This document shows positions 17,467 to 25,531 of a stretch of 64,000 nucleotides of DNA, piece by piece. A model generated the notes under the pieces. It had not been told where the DNA came from. It did not search any database and saw only the letters and a list, made by a program, of their open reading frames with translations. Within the stretch, counting starts at the first letter, position 1. The number at the start of each line of letters is the position of its first letter. Made by a program: the position numbers and the translations under genes. Source of the DNA: Rhizobium sp. BK418 (lineage in GTDB: Bacteria > Pseudomonadota > Alphaproteobacteria > Rhizobiales > Rhizobiaceae); assembly GCF_004341105.1 (NCBI RefSeq), contig NZ_SLZK01000005.1:248001-312000 (forward strand). Direction: 5' to 3'.

Positions 17467-18527
17467 CGGCCATACTCCGCAACCGGCGCCCAGAGCACCT
17501 GATCGATCCGTGTCGCACCTGTCGCCAGCATCACCAGCCGGTCGAAGCCGAGTGCAATGCCGCTCGCTTCCGGCATGATGGCGAGCGCTGCCAGGAAATC
17601 CTCATCTAGGGGATAGGCTTCGCCATAGACCCGCATCTTCTCCACCATCTCGATCTCGAAGCGGCGGCGCTGTTCGGTGGCATTGGTCAGTTCCCCGAAA
17701 CCGTTGGCGAGCTCGACGCCGCAGGCATAGAGCTCGAAGCGTTCAGCCACGCGCGGGTCCTGCGCCGAAGGCCGTGCGAGCGCTGCTTCGGAAACCGGAT
17801 ATTCGTCGAGTATGGTGACGCGGCCGAAGCCCAGATGCGGTTCGACCTTCTCCACCAGCACCCGGCTGAAGAGATCCGCCCAATGATCGTCATCGGCGAC
17901 ACGCATGCCGACCCGCCGCATTTCGGCGGCCAGGTGCTCGCGATCCGTAGAGCCGTCGGCGTAAACCGATCCCAGAAGATCGATGCCGGCATGGCGGCTG
18001 AAAGCCTCGGCAACGCTTATCCGTTCCGGCCCGGCGAAGGGGTCGCACTCGGTGCCGCGATAGACGAGCTTCGCCGTCTTTACCGTTTCGGCAGCGAGCG
18101 CCAGCATCCGCACGCAGTCCATCATCAGGCTCGCATAGCTTTCGGCCGCCCGGTACCACTCGAGCATGGTGAATTCTGGATGGTGCAGCGGCCCGCGCTC
18201 GCGGTTGCGATAGACATGTGCAAAGCAGGCAATGCGCTGCTCGCCGGCCGCCAGCAGCTTCTTGCAGGCAAATTCCGGCGACGTATGCAGGTAAAAAGGC
18301 GCCGCTTGACCGTCCGTCGTCAGCGCCTGTGTGGCAAAGGCATGCAGATGCGCCTCGTTGCCCGGTGATACCTGCAACGTGGCTGTATCGACCTCGATGA
18401 AGTCCTCGCGCGCAAAGTACCCGCGCAGCGCCGCCTGGATCGCATTGCGCCCCATAAGGAAGGGACGGCGATCGGCATGCACTGATGGTGTCCACCAGGG
18501 AGACGCTTTGGCGCTCGTGAGGGTCAT
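17463..18527 (-). CDS. epmA: EF-P--(R)-beta-lysine ligase EpmA (GenX/PoxA)
   Basis: The 354-residue protein is a truncated class II lysyl-tRNA synthetase that keeps the catalytic core but lacks the anticodon-binding domain. Motif 2 shows as FAHVYRNRERGPLHHPEFTMLEWYRA, split here as RNRERGPLHHPEF and LEWYRA; motif 3 is GIALGFDRLVML. It attaches beta-lysine to the conserved loop lysine of EF-P, which is encoded 150 bp away on the other strand. ATG at 18527. Confidence 0.93.
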   Translation of the reverse strand: MTLTSAKASPWWTPSVHADRRPFLMGRNAIQAALRGYFAREDFIEVDTATLQVSPGNEAHLHAFATQALTTDGQAAPFYLHTSPEFACKKLLAAGEQRIACFAHVYRNRERGPLHHPEFTMLEWYRAAESYASLMMDCVRMLALAAETVKTAKLVYRGTECDPFAGPERISVAEAFSRHAGIDLLGSVYADGSTDREHLAAEMRRVGMRVADDDHWADLFSRVLVEKVEPHLGFGRVTILDEYPVSEAALARPSAQDPRVAERFELYACGVELANGFGELTNATEQRRRFEIEMVEKMRVYGEAYPLDEDFLAALAIMPEASGIALGFDRLVMLATGATRIDQVLWAPVAEYGR

Positions 18528-18676
18528 TCAACGCTTTCCTTGCCGGATTCGGCCGGAATGGGGTGGCTATTTCCGCGATTTTAGGTTAGTGCGCCCACGA
18601 AGAAAAACATTTTGCGTCTTCAGGGCCATTCCGACAGTCCTCTACGACGCCGAAAGCCGACTTACAAGGAAGTCTT

Positions 18677-19246
18677 ATGGTCAAGATCATCGCCTCTTCC
18701 GTCCGCAAGGGCAACGTTCTCGAGGTTGACGGCAAACTTTACGTCGTTCTCACTGCACAGAATTTCCACCCTGGCAAGGGCACGCCGGTCACCCAGGTCG
18801 ACATGCGCCGCATCGTCGATGGCGTGAAGGTTTCCGAGCGTTGGCGCACGACCGAGCAGGTCGAGCGCGCCTTCGTCGAAGACGTGAACTTCCAGTATCT
18901 CTATGAAGACGGCGAAGGCTTCCACTTCATGAACCCGGCAACCTACGATCAGGTGGTCGTCAGCGCCGAAACCATGGGCGACCAGAAGGCCTATCTCCAG
19001 GAAGGCATGACCTGCGTCCTGTCGATCCACGAAGGCGTTCCACTGGCACTCGAACTGCCGCGCCACGTTACGCTGGAGATCGTTGAGACCGAGCCGGTCG
19101 TCAAGGGCCAGACGGCATCCTCATCCTATAAGCCGGCCATCCTCTCCAACGGCATCCGCACCTCGGTCCCGCCGCATATCGATGCCGGTACCCGCGTCGT
19201 CATCGCGACCGAGGACAATTCCTACGTCGAGCGCGCCAAGGACTGA
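18677..19246 (+). CDS. efp: Translation elongation factor P
   Basis: The 189-residue protein has the three beta-barrel domains of EF-P: KOW-like N-terminal, OB and C-terminal domains. The modification loop reads HPGKGTP with Lys34 at the tip, the residue that EpmA aminoacylates. It relieves ribosome stalling at polyproline stretches. The gene is divergent from epmA-epmB, so the factor and both modifying enzymes are encoded together. ATG 18677 is preceded by AAGGAAG. Confidence 0.96.
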   Translation: MVKIIASSVRKGNVLEVDGKLYVVLTAQNFHPGKGTPVTQVDMRRIVDGVKVSERWRTTEQVERAFVEDVNFQYLYEDGEGFHFMNPATYDQVVVSAETMGDQKAYLQEGMTCVLSIHEGVPLALELPRHVTLEIVETEPVVKGQTASSSYKPAILSNGIRTSVPPHIDAGTRVVIATEDNSYVERAKD

Positions 19247-19267
19247 TCGCATCGGTTTCCAGACATT

Positions 19268-19303
19268 CGAACGGCCTGAAGCACCCGCTTCGGGCCGTTT
19301 TCG
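19268..19303 (+). terminator. Rho-independent terminator of efp
   Basis: AACGGCC-T-GAAG pairs with CTTC-G-GGCCGTT and is followed by TTTCG, 24 bp after the efp stop. A second, smaller hairpin (CCGGC/GCCGG at 19339-19353, then CCTCTTTT) follows before the SIS gene end. Confidence 0.7.
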
Positions 19304-19364
19304 TTTGGCACCAGGGATGATGAAGCGACGCGATTAGACCGGCAAAATGCCGGCCTCTTTTGCG

Positions 19365-20093
19365 CTAAAGGTGGGGATTGCGCGGTCGGTACTTCTTGAC
19401 CAGCCTCTGGTTGATTTCCGCAGCACCTGGCATATTGGCACTGAGATAGACAGGCGCATCACCAGATTTGGAAAGCTCGGAAGCGACTTCCGCAAAAATG
19501 GCGTTGATCACAGTCACGCCGACGGCCGTTGAAACAGGCCCAACCCGAAGCCCCGTTCCGTCAAGGTCGAGAACGGCATCACCCGGCGGCAAGCCGTTGT
19601 CCAATACCACGTCAGCGACATCGGCCAACCGCCGACGGCCATTGGCGATCGCCGTCGAATAGGCAATGGACGTGATGGCGATGACTTTTGCGCCGATCTC
19701 GCGCGCAAAATCGGCCGCTTCGATTGGCGCGGCGTTCACGCCGGAATTGGAGGCGATAATGATGACATCGCCCGGCTGCATGCCGTAACGCTCCAGCACC
19801 GGCCGCACCAGGCCCTGGGTACGTTCATAGACCGAGCTGATGACCGCGCCCTCGTGCAGCATGGCCGAACCGACGAGGACCGGCACCGTAAAGGCAAGCC
19901 CGCCAGCGCGATAATGTACCTCTTCCGCCAACATATGCGAATGGCCGGTGCCGAAGACGTAGACGCGCTTGTCGCCACGAGCCGCCTCCAGGATCGCCTT
20001 CGCTGCCCGCGCCATCGGTTCGGCAAGTGCCTGCTTCAGATTGTCCAGCCGACCGATGAGATTGGAGAAATAGGCATCCGTGATTGCAGTCAT
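19365..20093 (-). CDS. SIS-domain sugar-phosphate-binding protein
   Basis: The 242-residue protein has a single SIS domain with VYVFGTGHSHMLAEEVHYRAGG near residue 45 (split as FGTGHSHM and EEVHYRAGG) and IIIASNSGVN near residue 112. Such proteins bind phosphorylated amino sugars and include N-acetylmuramic acid-6-phosphate etherase-like and isomerase-like members. It is the last gene of gntR-SIS-nagA-SIS, 12 bp after nagA, so a job in amino-sugar catabolism is likely. The exact reaction is not identifiable. Confidence 0.82.
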   Translation of the reverse strand: MTAITDAYFSNLIGRLDNLKQALAEPMARAAKAILEAARGDKRVYVFGTGHSHMLAEEVHYRAGGLAFTVPVLVGSAMLHEGAVISSVYERTQGLVRPVLERYGMQPGDVIIIASNSGVNAAPIEAADFAREIGAKVIAITSIAYSTAIANGRRRLADVADVVLDNGLPPGDAVLDLDGTGLRVGPVSTAVGVTVINAIFAEVASELSKSGDAPVYLSANMPGAAEINQRLVKKYRPRNPHL

Positions 20094-20105
20094 CCGCTGC
20101 TCTCC

Positions 20106-21257
20106 TTAAGCCGCTTCGCCGCCAAGCCAAGTCGCCTTCACTTCGATTGTATCAGCGAAATGCACGAGATCGGCGCGCGCGCCCGGCGAAAGATGGCCTC
20201 GATCGGCAAGCCGCAGGAAACGCGCCGGATAGAGCGTTGCCATCCTCAACGCTTCGGCAAGCGTCAGTTCCAGATAGGTGACGCCATAGCGGATCGTTGA
20301 CGCCATATCGACATCCGAGCCCGCCAGTGTACCGTCCGAAAGCACCAGCTTCGAGCAGAATCCGCCTCTTTCGCGCCGCACGGTGCGGCCATTCAGTGTA
20401 AAGGTATCCTTCTCCGAGCCGACGAGCGACATGGCATCAGTCACAAAGAACAGCTTGCCCTCGCCGCGCTTGGCGCGCAGTGCGGTTCGCAGCGCCTTCG
20501 GATCGACATGGTGTCCGTCGGCAATGATGCCGCACCAGACTGCTGGATGGTCGATCGCGGCCCCAACGAGCCCTGGCGCGCGATGCGCCAACTGGCTCAT
20601 GGCATTGAAGAGATGCGTCACACCCCGCGCGCCGGCATCGAAGCGGGCTTCTGCCACTTCGCTGGTGCTATCGGAATGGCCGATGCTGACGATGACGCCG
20701 GCTTCGCTGAGCTCGCGCACCTGCGAGACCGTGATCTGCTCCGCAGCAATGGTGACAAGCAGGGTCCCGATCGCCTCACGCGCGGTGATAAAGGCCTTGA
20801 TATCCTTGCCCTCAACAGGGCGCATCAGTTCCGCAAGATGGGCGCCCTTGCGAGCCGGCGCCAGATGCGGGCCTTCGAGGTGCAAGCCGGCGACTCCGCG
20901 ATTGGCCTTCACGGCGACTTTTGCCGCTTCGATCGCCGCAGCCGTTGCGTCGGCGGTGTCTGTGATCAGCGTCGGCAGCAGTGCCGTCGTGCCGGAAGGG
21001 CGGTGCCCATCGGCGATCATGTACATGGAGTCCGGCGACGGTTCATCGTTCAGCATACGACCGCCGCCGCCGTTGACTTGCGCATCGATGAAGCCGGCAG
21101 ACAGGACGCCGCCGTCAAGCGCCACGATCTCGCCTTCAGGCAGATCGCTCCGGCCGACGATCGCCTCGACGCAGCCGTCCTTGACGATCAATGCCCGCTC
21201 GTCATGAAAGCGCTCGCCATCGAAGATACGTGCACCGGTGAAGATCTTGCGGGTCAT
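20106..21257 (-). CDS. nagA: N-acetylglucosamine-6-phosphate deacetylase
   Basis: This 383-residue amidohydrolase has the NagA signatures: GFIDAQVNGGGG near residue 55, HLEGPHLAPARKGAH with the metal ligand Glu, VSIGHSDS, THLFNAMSQLAHRAPG, and the catalytic Asp in FVTDAM. It removes acetate from GlcNAc-6-phosphate. The ATG overlaps the stop of the upstream SIS-deaminase gene by one base (TGATG), showing tight operon structure with the GntR regulator. Confidence 0.95.
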   Translation of the reverse strand: MTRKIFTGARIFDGERFHDERALIVKDGCVEAIVGRSDLPEGEIVALDGGVLSAGFIDAQVNGGGGRMLNDEPSPDSMYMIADGHRPSGTTALLPTLITDTADATAAAIEAAKVAVKANRGVAGLHLEGPHLAPARKGAHLAELMRPVEGKDIKAFITAREAIGTLLVTIAAEQITVSQVRELSEAGVIVSIGHSDSTSEVAEARFDAGARGVTHLFNAMSQLAHRAPGLVGAAIDHPAVWCGIIADGHHVDPKALRTALRAKRGEGKLFFVTDAMSLVGSEKDTFTLNGRTVRRERGGFCSKLVLSDGTLAGSDVDMASTIRYGVTYLELTLAEALRMATLYPARFLRLADRGHLSPGARADLVHFADTIEVKATWLGGEAA

Positions 21258-22288
21258 CAGACGGTCTCCGTCACCTTCAGCAGATTTGCTGGCTTGTCCG
21301 GATCGAAACCCTTGCGGCGGGTTACGGACTCGATCAGGCGATAATAGACGAGCAGCGAAACCAGGGGATCGACAAGACCGTTGCCTGTCGTCGGAACTTG
21401 CAAATTGACGCCTGCAAGCGGTTTTGTCGAGAAGGGCACGGTCGTCGCGCCGAGTTTCTGCAGCCGTTCCAGCGCCTTTACGTTATTGTTGAAGGCGGCA
21501 TCTTCGGGCACGAAGCCAACAATCGGAAAGCCCGGTTGCACGAGGCGCATCGGACCATGCATCAGCTCGGCGAGCGAGAAGGCTTCTGCATGAAGGCCGG
21601 CCGTCTCCTTGGCCTTCAGCGCTGCTTCGAGAGCAATGGCATAGGCCGTGCCGCGGCCACCGGTGTAAAGCGATGCGGCGTTGAACAAAACATCTTCGGC
21701 TCTGGTAGTGTCGATACCGGACGTCGCAGAAAGTGCAGCCGGCAGCTTCTCCAGAGCAGCCTGCAATTCAGCCTTGTTACCGATTGCCGCCGTAACGCCA
21801 GCAAGGGCGGCGACCGACGCGATGAACGACTTGGTTGCCGCAACGCTCTTTTCAGCACCGGCATTGAGGCCGAGAACGATATCGGCCTGCTTGGCGAGCG
21901 GACTGTCGATGACGTTGACAACGGCAATCGTTGTCGCCCCGCCTTTTTTGGCCGCTTCCTGCAGCGCAACGATGTCCGGGCTGGCACCCGACTGGGAGAC
22001 GGTAAAGTGGATGCCACTCTTCAGATGCAGAGGAGCGCCATAAACGGAAGCGATGGACGGACCGATCGAGGCGACCGGCACGCCGCAGGTGATTTCAAAG
22101 AGATATTTGAAGAAGGTCGCGGCATGATCCGACGAACCGCGCGCCGCCGTTGTCACCACGCTGGGGCGAGCGGACGAGAACAGCCGGGCGATTTCGGCGA
22201 AGACCGGTTTTTCCTTTTCGAGCAGCGTGGCGACCACCTCGGGCGACTGGCCCGCTTCCTGCAACATCAGCGACTGGTTCTCACTCAT
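21257..22288 (-). CDS. Tandem-SIS glucosamine-6-phosphate deaminase (NagB-II/AgaS type)
   Basis: The 343-residue protein equals the isomerase half of GlmS: two SIS domains (TTAARGSSDHAATFFKY near 45, TVSQSGASPDIVAL near 100, YTGGRGTAYAIALEAALKAKE near 208, split) without the N-terminal glutaminase. Such proteins deaminate glucosamine-6-phosphate to fructose-6-phosphate. Between a GntR regulator (4-base overlap) and nagA, that is the expected next catabolic step. Confidence 0.87.
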   Translation of the reverse strand: MSENQSLMLQEAGQSPEVVATLLEKEKPVFAEIARLFSSARPSVVTTAARGSSDHAATFFKYLFEITCGVPVASIGPSIASVYGAPLHLKSGIHFTVSQSGASPDIVALQEAAKKGGATTIAVVNVIDSPLAKQADIVLGLNAGAEKSVAATKSFIASVAALAGVTAAIGNKAELQAALEKLPAALSATSGIDTTRAEDVLFNAASLYTGGRGTAYAIALEAALKAKETAGLHAEAFSLAELMHGPMRLVQPGFPIVGFVPEDAAFNNNVKALERLQKLGATTVPFSTKPLAGVNLQVPTTGNGLVDPLVSLLVYYRLIESVTRRKGFDPDKPANLLKVTETV

Positions 22289-23058
22289 AGGTCATCTCCA
22301 ATTCTCAGTTCAGCGACGAAATCATAGGCGTCACCACGATAATGCGAGCGGGTGTATTCAACGACGCGCTGGTCTTCCAGGCGCGAAACGCGTTCGATCA
22401 GAAGGGCCGGTGCCCCGACCTTGACGTTCAAGATAGCGGCCGATGAAGGGTCGAGCGTGACGGCGGTCAGCCGCTGCATGGCGCGCACCGGCTTGTGACC
22501 GTGAGCAGCGAGCGCATCATAGAGCGAGCCTTCGCCGCCAGCTTCCTCGCCCAAAAACTTGACCGGCACGACGGCGCGCTCGATTGCGAGCGGCAGCCCG
22601 TCGGCAAGGCGCAGGCGATCGAGCCGCAAGACCGGTTCATCCACACCAAGACCGAGCAGAAAGGATTCTTCCGGAGAAGGGTTATTGACTGTGCGCGACA
22701 GGATCTTCGCCGCCGGCGAGCGTCCGCGCGAACGCATATCCGCTGAGAAGGACGAAAGCCGCCACAGCGGCTGCTCCATGCGCTCCACCTTGCTGGAAAC
22801 GAAGGTGCCGCTGCCGTGGCGCGATTCCAGTGCTCCTGACGTCATGAGATCGCGATAGGCTGTCCGCACGGTTACGCGCCCGAGCTTCAAGGCTTCCGCA
22901 AGATCGCGCTCGCCAGGCAGCGCCGTGCCGGGCTTCAGGAGACCTTCCTGGATGAGACCGGTCAACGCCAGCGCCAACCTCTTGTAAAGCGGTCCCGTTG
23001 CTGCTTCATCCCGCAGCCCACGGCCATTCAGTTCCGCTATCAGACTGGTTCTATCCAT
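22285..23058 (-). CDS. GntR-family (HutC/UTRA) regulator of the amino-sugar operon
   Basis: From the ATG at 23058 the protein is 257 residues: a winged helix-turn-helix (LPGERDLAEALKLGRVTVRTAYRDL) at about 35-85 and a UTRA effector domain with PLAIERAVVP. The open frame extends further upstream to 23292, but that extension lacks regulator character and crosses the likely operator. HutC/UTRA regulators such as NagR and DasR sense GlcN-6-P or GlcNAc-6-P. It is the first gene of the operon and probably autoregulates through repeats around its own start codon. Confidence 0.87.
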   Translation of the reverse strand: MDRTSLIAELNGRGLRDEAATGPLYKRLALALTGLIQEGLLKPGTALPGERDLAEALKLGRVTVRTAYRDLMTSGALESRHGSGTFVSSKVERMEQPLWRLSSFSADMRSRGRSPAAKILSRTVNNPSPEESFLLGLGVDEPVLRLDRLRLADGLPLAIERAVVPVKFLGEEAGGEGSLYDALAAHGHKPVRAMQRLTAVTLDPSSAAILNVKVGAPALLIERVSRLEDQRVVEYTRSHYRGDAYDFVAELRIGDDL

Positions 23059-23083
23059 GGCCCAACAATAGAACCTATTTAGA
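23047..23083 (-). promoter_or_regulatory. Candidate GntR operator repeats at the start of the amino-sugar operon
   Basis: On the minus strand, GGTTCTAT (upstream of the start codon) and ATAGAACC (just after the ATG) form a perfect inverted repeat spaced by 13 bp. Another GGTTCTA copy lies about 11 bp further upstream in direct orientation. The position over the translation start suits autorepression. Confidence 0.5.
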
Positions 23084-23114
23084 ACCAGACGGCAAGCCAG
23101 ATTCGTATCGGCAA

Positions 23115-23148
23115 AAGAAAAACCCTCGCGGGACGGCAGCGAGGGTTT
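23115..23148 (-). terminator. Rho-independent terminator of galM
   Basis: AACCCTCGC (23121-23129) and GCGAGGGTT (23139-23147) form a 9-bp stem. On the minus strand a T-run (TTTTTCTTTT) follows, 27 bp after the mutarotase stop. Confidence 0.85.
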
Positions 23149-23174
23149 CATTGATCCTGATTGGACGAGCGAGT

Positions 23175-24197
23175 TCAGTTCTTCGTGAAGATATAATCCG
23201 TTTCCTGACGCAGCACTTCGCCGGGGCGCAGCACGGCATTCGGGAAGCCCTGATGATTGATTGCGTCCGGCCAGATCTGCGTTTCCAGGCAAAAACCGGC
23301 AAACGGACCGTATCTGCGGCCGTCGAGGCCAGGCACCGGTACGCTGAGCTTGAAACCGGCATAAAACTGCACGCCCGGCTCGGTCGTACGCACTTCCAGT
23401 GAAACACCGGAATGCAGGCTTCGGGCAAGTACCACGGATCGCTTGGCCGTACGCTCGTTCGAAAAGCAGAAATTATGGTCGTAGAGCGCCTGCTCGTGCC
23501 CGGCGAAACGCTTCATCGGCGCCATCTCGCGGAAATCGAATTCATTCCCCGCGACCGAACGGATCTCACCGGTCGGGATCTGCTTCTCGTTCGTCGGCAG
23601 ATAGTGGTCAGCGGCAATCATGATGTCATGTGCGAGCGCATCTTCGCGGCCGTCGAGATTGAAATACGAATGCTGGCAGACATTGGCGAGTGTCGGTGCG
23701 TCCGTCGTCGTTTCGTAATTGACGGAAAGCTCGCCGTTCCCATGCACACGATAGGTCGCCTGGATGGTGCAGTTACCGGGATAGCCGGCGCGGCCATCGG
23801 GATCGACAATCTTCAGCACCACACGGTCGGCCTCGTACTCGACGATCGTCCAGACGAGCCTGCCGATATTATCGCTGCCGCCATGGAGATGGGTGACACC
23901 GTTCTCATTAAGCTCGAGTTGGTAGTCCTTGCCATCGAGCGTGAACTTGCCGTCGCCGATGCGGTTAGCGCAGCGTCCCGGCGTCGCGCCGAAGAAAGGC
24001 GAATGGTCGAGGTAGTCGTCAAAATTCTCGAAGCCGAGCACCAGCGGCGCATCATGCCCTTCGAGCCTTGCATCCTGGATGACCGCACCCCAGCTCAATA
24101 CCTTGACCGTCAATCCGCCGCCGCGGATGATGACGCGATGAACAGTCTCCCCGTCCCTCGTCTGCCCGAAAACTTCTCGTTCCAACTTGTCCACCAT
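23175..24197 (-). CDS. galM: Aldose 1-epimerase (mutarotase)
   Basis: The 340-residue protein has the GalM beta-sandwich pattern. NVCQHSYFNLDG carries the catalytic His, ATPGRCANRIGDGKF lies early, and FCLETQIWPDAINH carries the catalytic Glu. It interconverts alpha and beta anomers of aldoses. I use ATG 24197 (VDKLEREVFG follows), because the open frame before it (to 24296) crosses the metA terminator and has no family character. It lies alone between two terminators. Confidence 0.9.
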   Translation of the reverse strand: MVDKLEREVFGQTRDGETVHRVIIRGGGLTVKVLSWGAVIQDARLEGHDAPLVLGFENFDDYLDHSPFFGATPGRCANRIGDGKFTLDGKDYQLELNENGVTHLHGGSDNIGRLVWTIVEYEADRVVLKIVDPDGRAGYPGNCTIQATYRVHGNGELSVNYETTTDAPTLANVCQHSYFNLDGREDALAHDIMIAADHYLPTNEKQIPTGEIRSVAGNEFDFREMAPMKRFAGHEQALYDHNFCFSNERTAKRSVVLARSLHSGVSLEVRTTEPGVQFYAGFKLSVPVPGLDGRRYGPFAGFCLETQIWPDAINHQGFPNAVLRPGEVLRQETDYIFTKN

Positions 24198-24275
24198 GAT
24201 CGCCGCTACTCCATCCCAAGGTTCAGGAACCGGAAACTGCCCCCATTTCCCGCAAACCGCAACCGGGCGGGGCTG

Positions 24276-24311
24276 GAAAACAAAACGCCGCCGCAAAAAT
24301 GCGGCGGCGCA
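24276..24311 (-). terminator. Rho-independent terminator of metA
   Basis: A very GC-rich perfect stem, CGCCGCCGCA (24286-24295) with TGCGGCGGCG (24300-24309), is followed on the minus strand by TTTTGTTTT. It lies 25 bp past the metA stop. Confidence 0.88.
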
Positions 24312-24334
24312 TTTCTAAACCCAACCGGTGACCC

Positions 24335-25258
24335 TCAGATGTCCGAGCCGATCTCCTCGATATCGTAGGGCGTCGTCTGGTAGATCTCATTGATCCAGTT
24401 GCCGAAAAGCAGATGCGCGTGGCTGCGCCAGCGGTTCTGCGGCGCAAGCGCCGGATCATTATGCGGGAAGTAGTTGTGCGGCATCTTGATCGGCACGCCG
24501 GCATTCACATCGCGGAAATATTCCTCCGAAAGCGATGTAGAATCATATTCGACATGGTTGAAGATATAGAGCCGCCGCCCCTTCGGCTCGTGGACGAGAC
24601 AGACGCCCATCTCGTTCGATTCCATCAGGATCTCAAGCCCGTCGACCTTCTCGATATCCGCGCGGCGCACCTCGGTCCAGCGCGACACCGGGACCTCGAA
24701 ATTATCAGAGAAACCGTTGAGATAGACGGAGGAGGGCTTGAGGTTGTTGTGGCGGTAAACGCCGAAAGCCTTTTCCTTCAGTTCATACTTGGGCACGCCG
24801 TGGAAATGATAGATGCCCGCCATCGCGCCCCAGCAGACATTCATGGTCGAGTGGACGTTTGTCTGCGTCCAGTCGAAAATCTGCTGCATTTCCTTCCAAT
24901 AGGTAACATCCTCGTAGGGAAGCGTCTCGATCGGCGCACCCGTGATGATGAAGCCGTCGAACTTGCGATGCTTCACTTCCTCCCAGGTCTGGTAGAAGGC
25001 GAGCAGATGTTCTTCAGGCGTATTCTTGGCCTTGTGGTTTCCGACGCGGATCAGCGAGAATTCCACCTGAAGCGGCGAAGCACCCACCAGGCGCGCCATC
25101 TGAACCTCGGTCTTGATCTTGTTCGGCATGAGGTTGAGCAGCCCGATCTGCAGCGGGCGGATATCCTGACGGATCGCCACGGTTTCGGTCATCACCCGCA
25201 CGCCCTCGTTCACAAGCGTTTCGAAGGCAGGCAGCGTATCGGGGATTTTGATGGGCAT
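24335..25258 (-). CDS. metA: Homoserine O-acyltransferase MetA
   Basis: The 307-residue protein matches MetA: IGLLNLMPNKI near residue 40, GAPIETLPYEDVTYW near 110, the nucleophile Cys in NVCWGAMAG near 140, and HVEYD near 235 with the catalytic Glu. It acylates homoserine with acetyl- or succinyl-CoA as the first step of methionine synthesis. ATG 25258 (PIKIPDTLPAF follows) is chosen over ATG 25276. Expression is controlled by the SAM-II riboswitch and terminator upstream. Confidence 0.95.
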   Translation of the reverse strand: MPIKIPDTLPAFETLVNEGVRVMTETVAIRQDIRPLQIGLLNLMPNKIKTEVQMARLVGASPLQVEFSLIRVGNHKAKNTPEEHLLAFYQTWEEVKHRKFDGFIITGAPIETLPYEDVTYWKEMQQIFDWTQTNVHSTMNVCWGAMAGIYHFHGVPKYELKEKAFGVYRHNNLKPSSVYLNGFSDNFEVPVSRWTEVRRADIEKVDGLEILMESNEMGVCLVHEPKGRRLYIFNHVEYDSTSLSEEYFRDVNAGVPIKMPHNYFPHNDPALAPQNRWRSHAHLLFGNWINEIYQTTPYDIEEIGSDI

Positions 25259-25278
25259 TGCGGTCAACTCGATCAAAA

Positions 25279-25311
25279 TAAAAAACCGGCGGCGAAAGAA
25301 TCGCTACCGGT
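25279..25311 (-). terminator. Riboswitch-linked intrinsic terminator upstream of metA
   Basis: On the minus strand ACCGG-TAGCGA pairs with TCGC-CGCCGGT around a short loop and is followed by TTTTTTATTTT, between the SAM-II aptamer and the metA start. It suggests control by premature transcription termination. Confidence 0.75.
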
Positions 25312-25321
25312 CCGCACGCGG

Positions 25322-25375
25322 CCCTTTAGCGACTTATTTAACGTGGCTGCAAGCCGGCCGGCCAAATCACCACGA
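25322..25375 (-). promoter_or_regulatory. SAM-II riboswitch (metA motif)
   Basis: The minus strand carries the full SAM-II consensus in order: CGTGGTGATTTGG, then CGGCTTGCAGCCACGTTAAA (pseudoknot partner strands CGTGG/CCACG), then TAAGTCGCTAAAGG. This aptamer binds S-adenosylmethionine and is found almost only in alphaproteobacteria upstream of metA, metX or metZ. It sits in the metA leader with a terminator directly downstream, so high SAM should lower metA expression. Confidence 0.95.
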
Positions 25376-25383
25376 GGTATCCT

Positions 25384-25411
25384 AGATAGCGCCAGTCCGG
25401 CTGCGAATCAA
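25384..25411 (-). promoter_or_regulatory. Candidate metA promoter
   Basis: TTGATT (25406-25411) and CTATCT (25384-25389) are spaced by 16 bp on the minus strand and lie 9 bp upstream of the SAM-II aptamer, the right place for its transcript to begin. A TTGACA overlaps slightly upstream (25413-25418), but its spacing is too long. Confidence 0.4.
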
Positions 25412-25531
25412 CTGTCAATGCAGATAGCTACAAAAGCCATCACGCTTTCTTTATAGATGGTGGAATCTGTTGATGGACCAGTAACGCCCCCATGTTATTA
25501 ATGTCAGGATGGGCGGATTTGGAAATTTGAA

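Noticed and set aside
18528..18676. A riboswitch or leader RNA between epmA and efp
   Set aside because: No conserved aptamer pattern or stable hairpin was found; it looks like a plain divergent promoter region.
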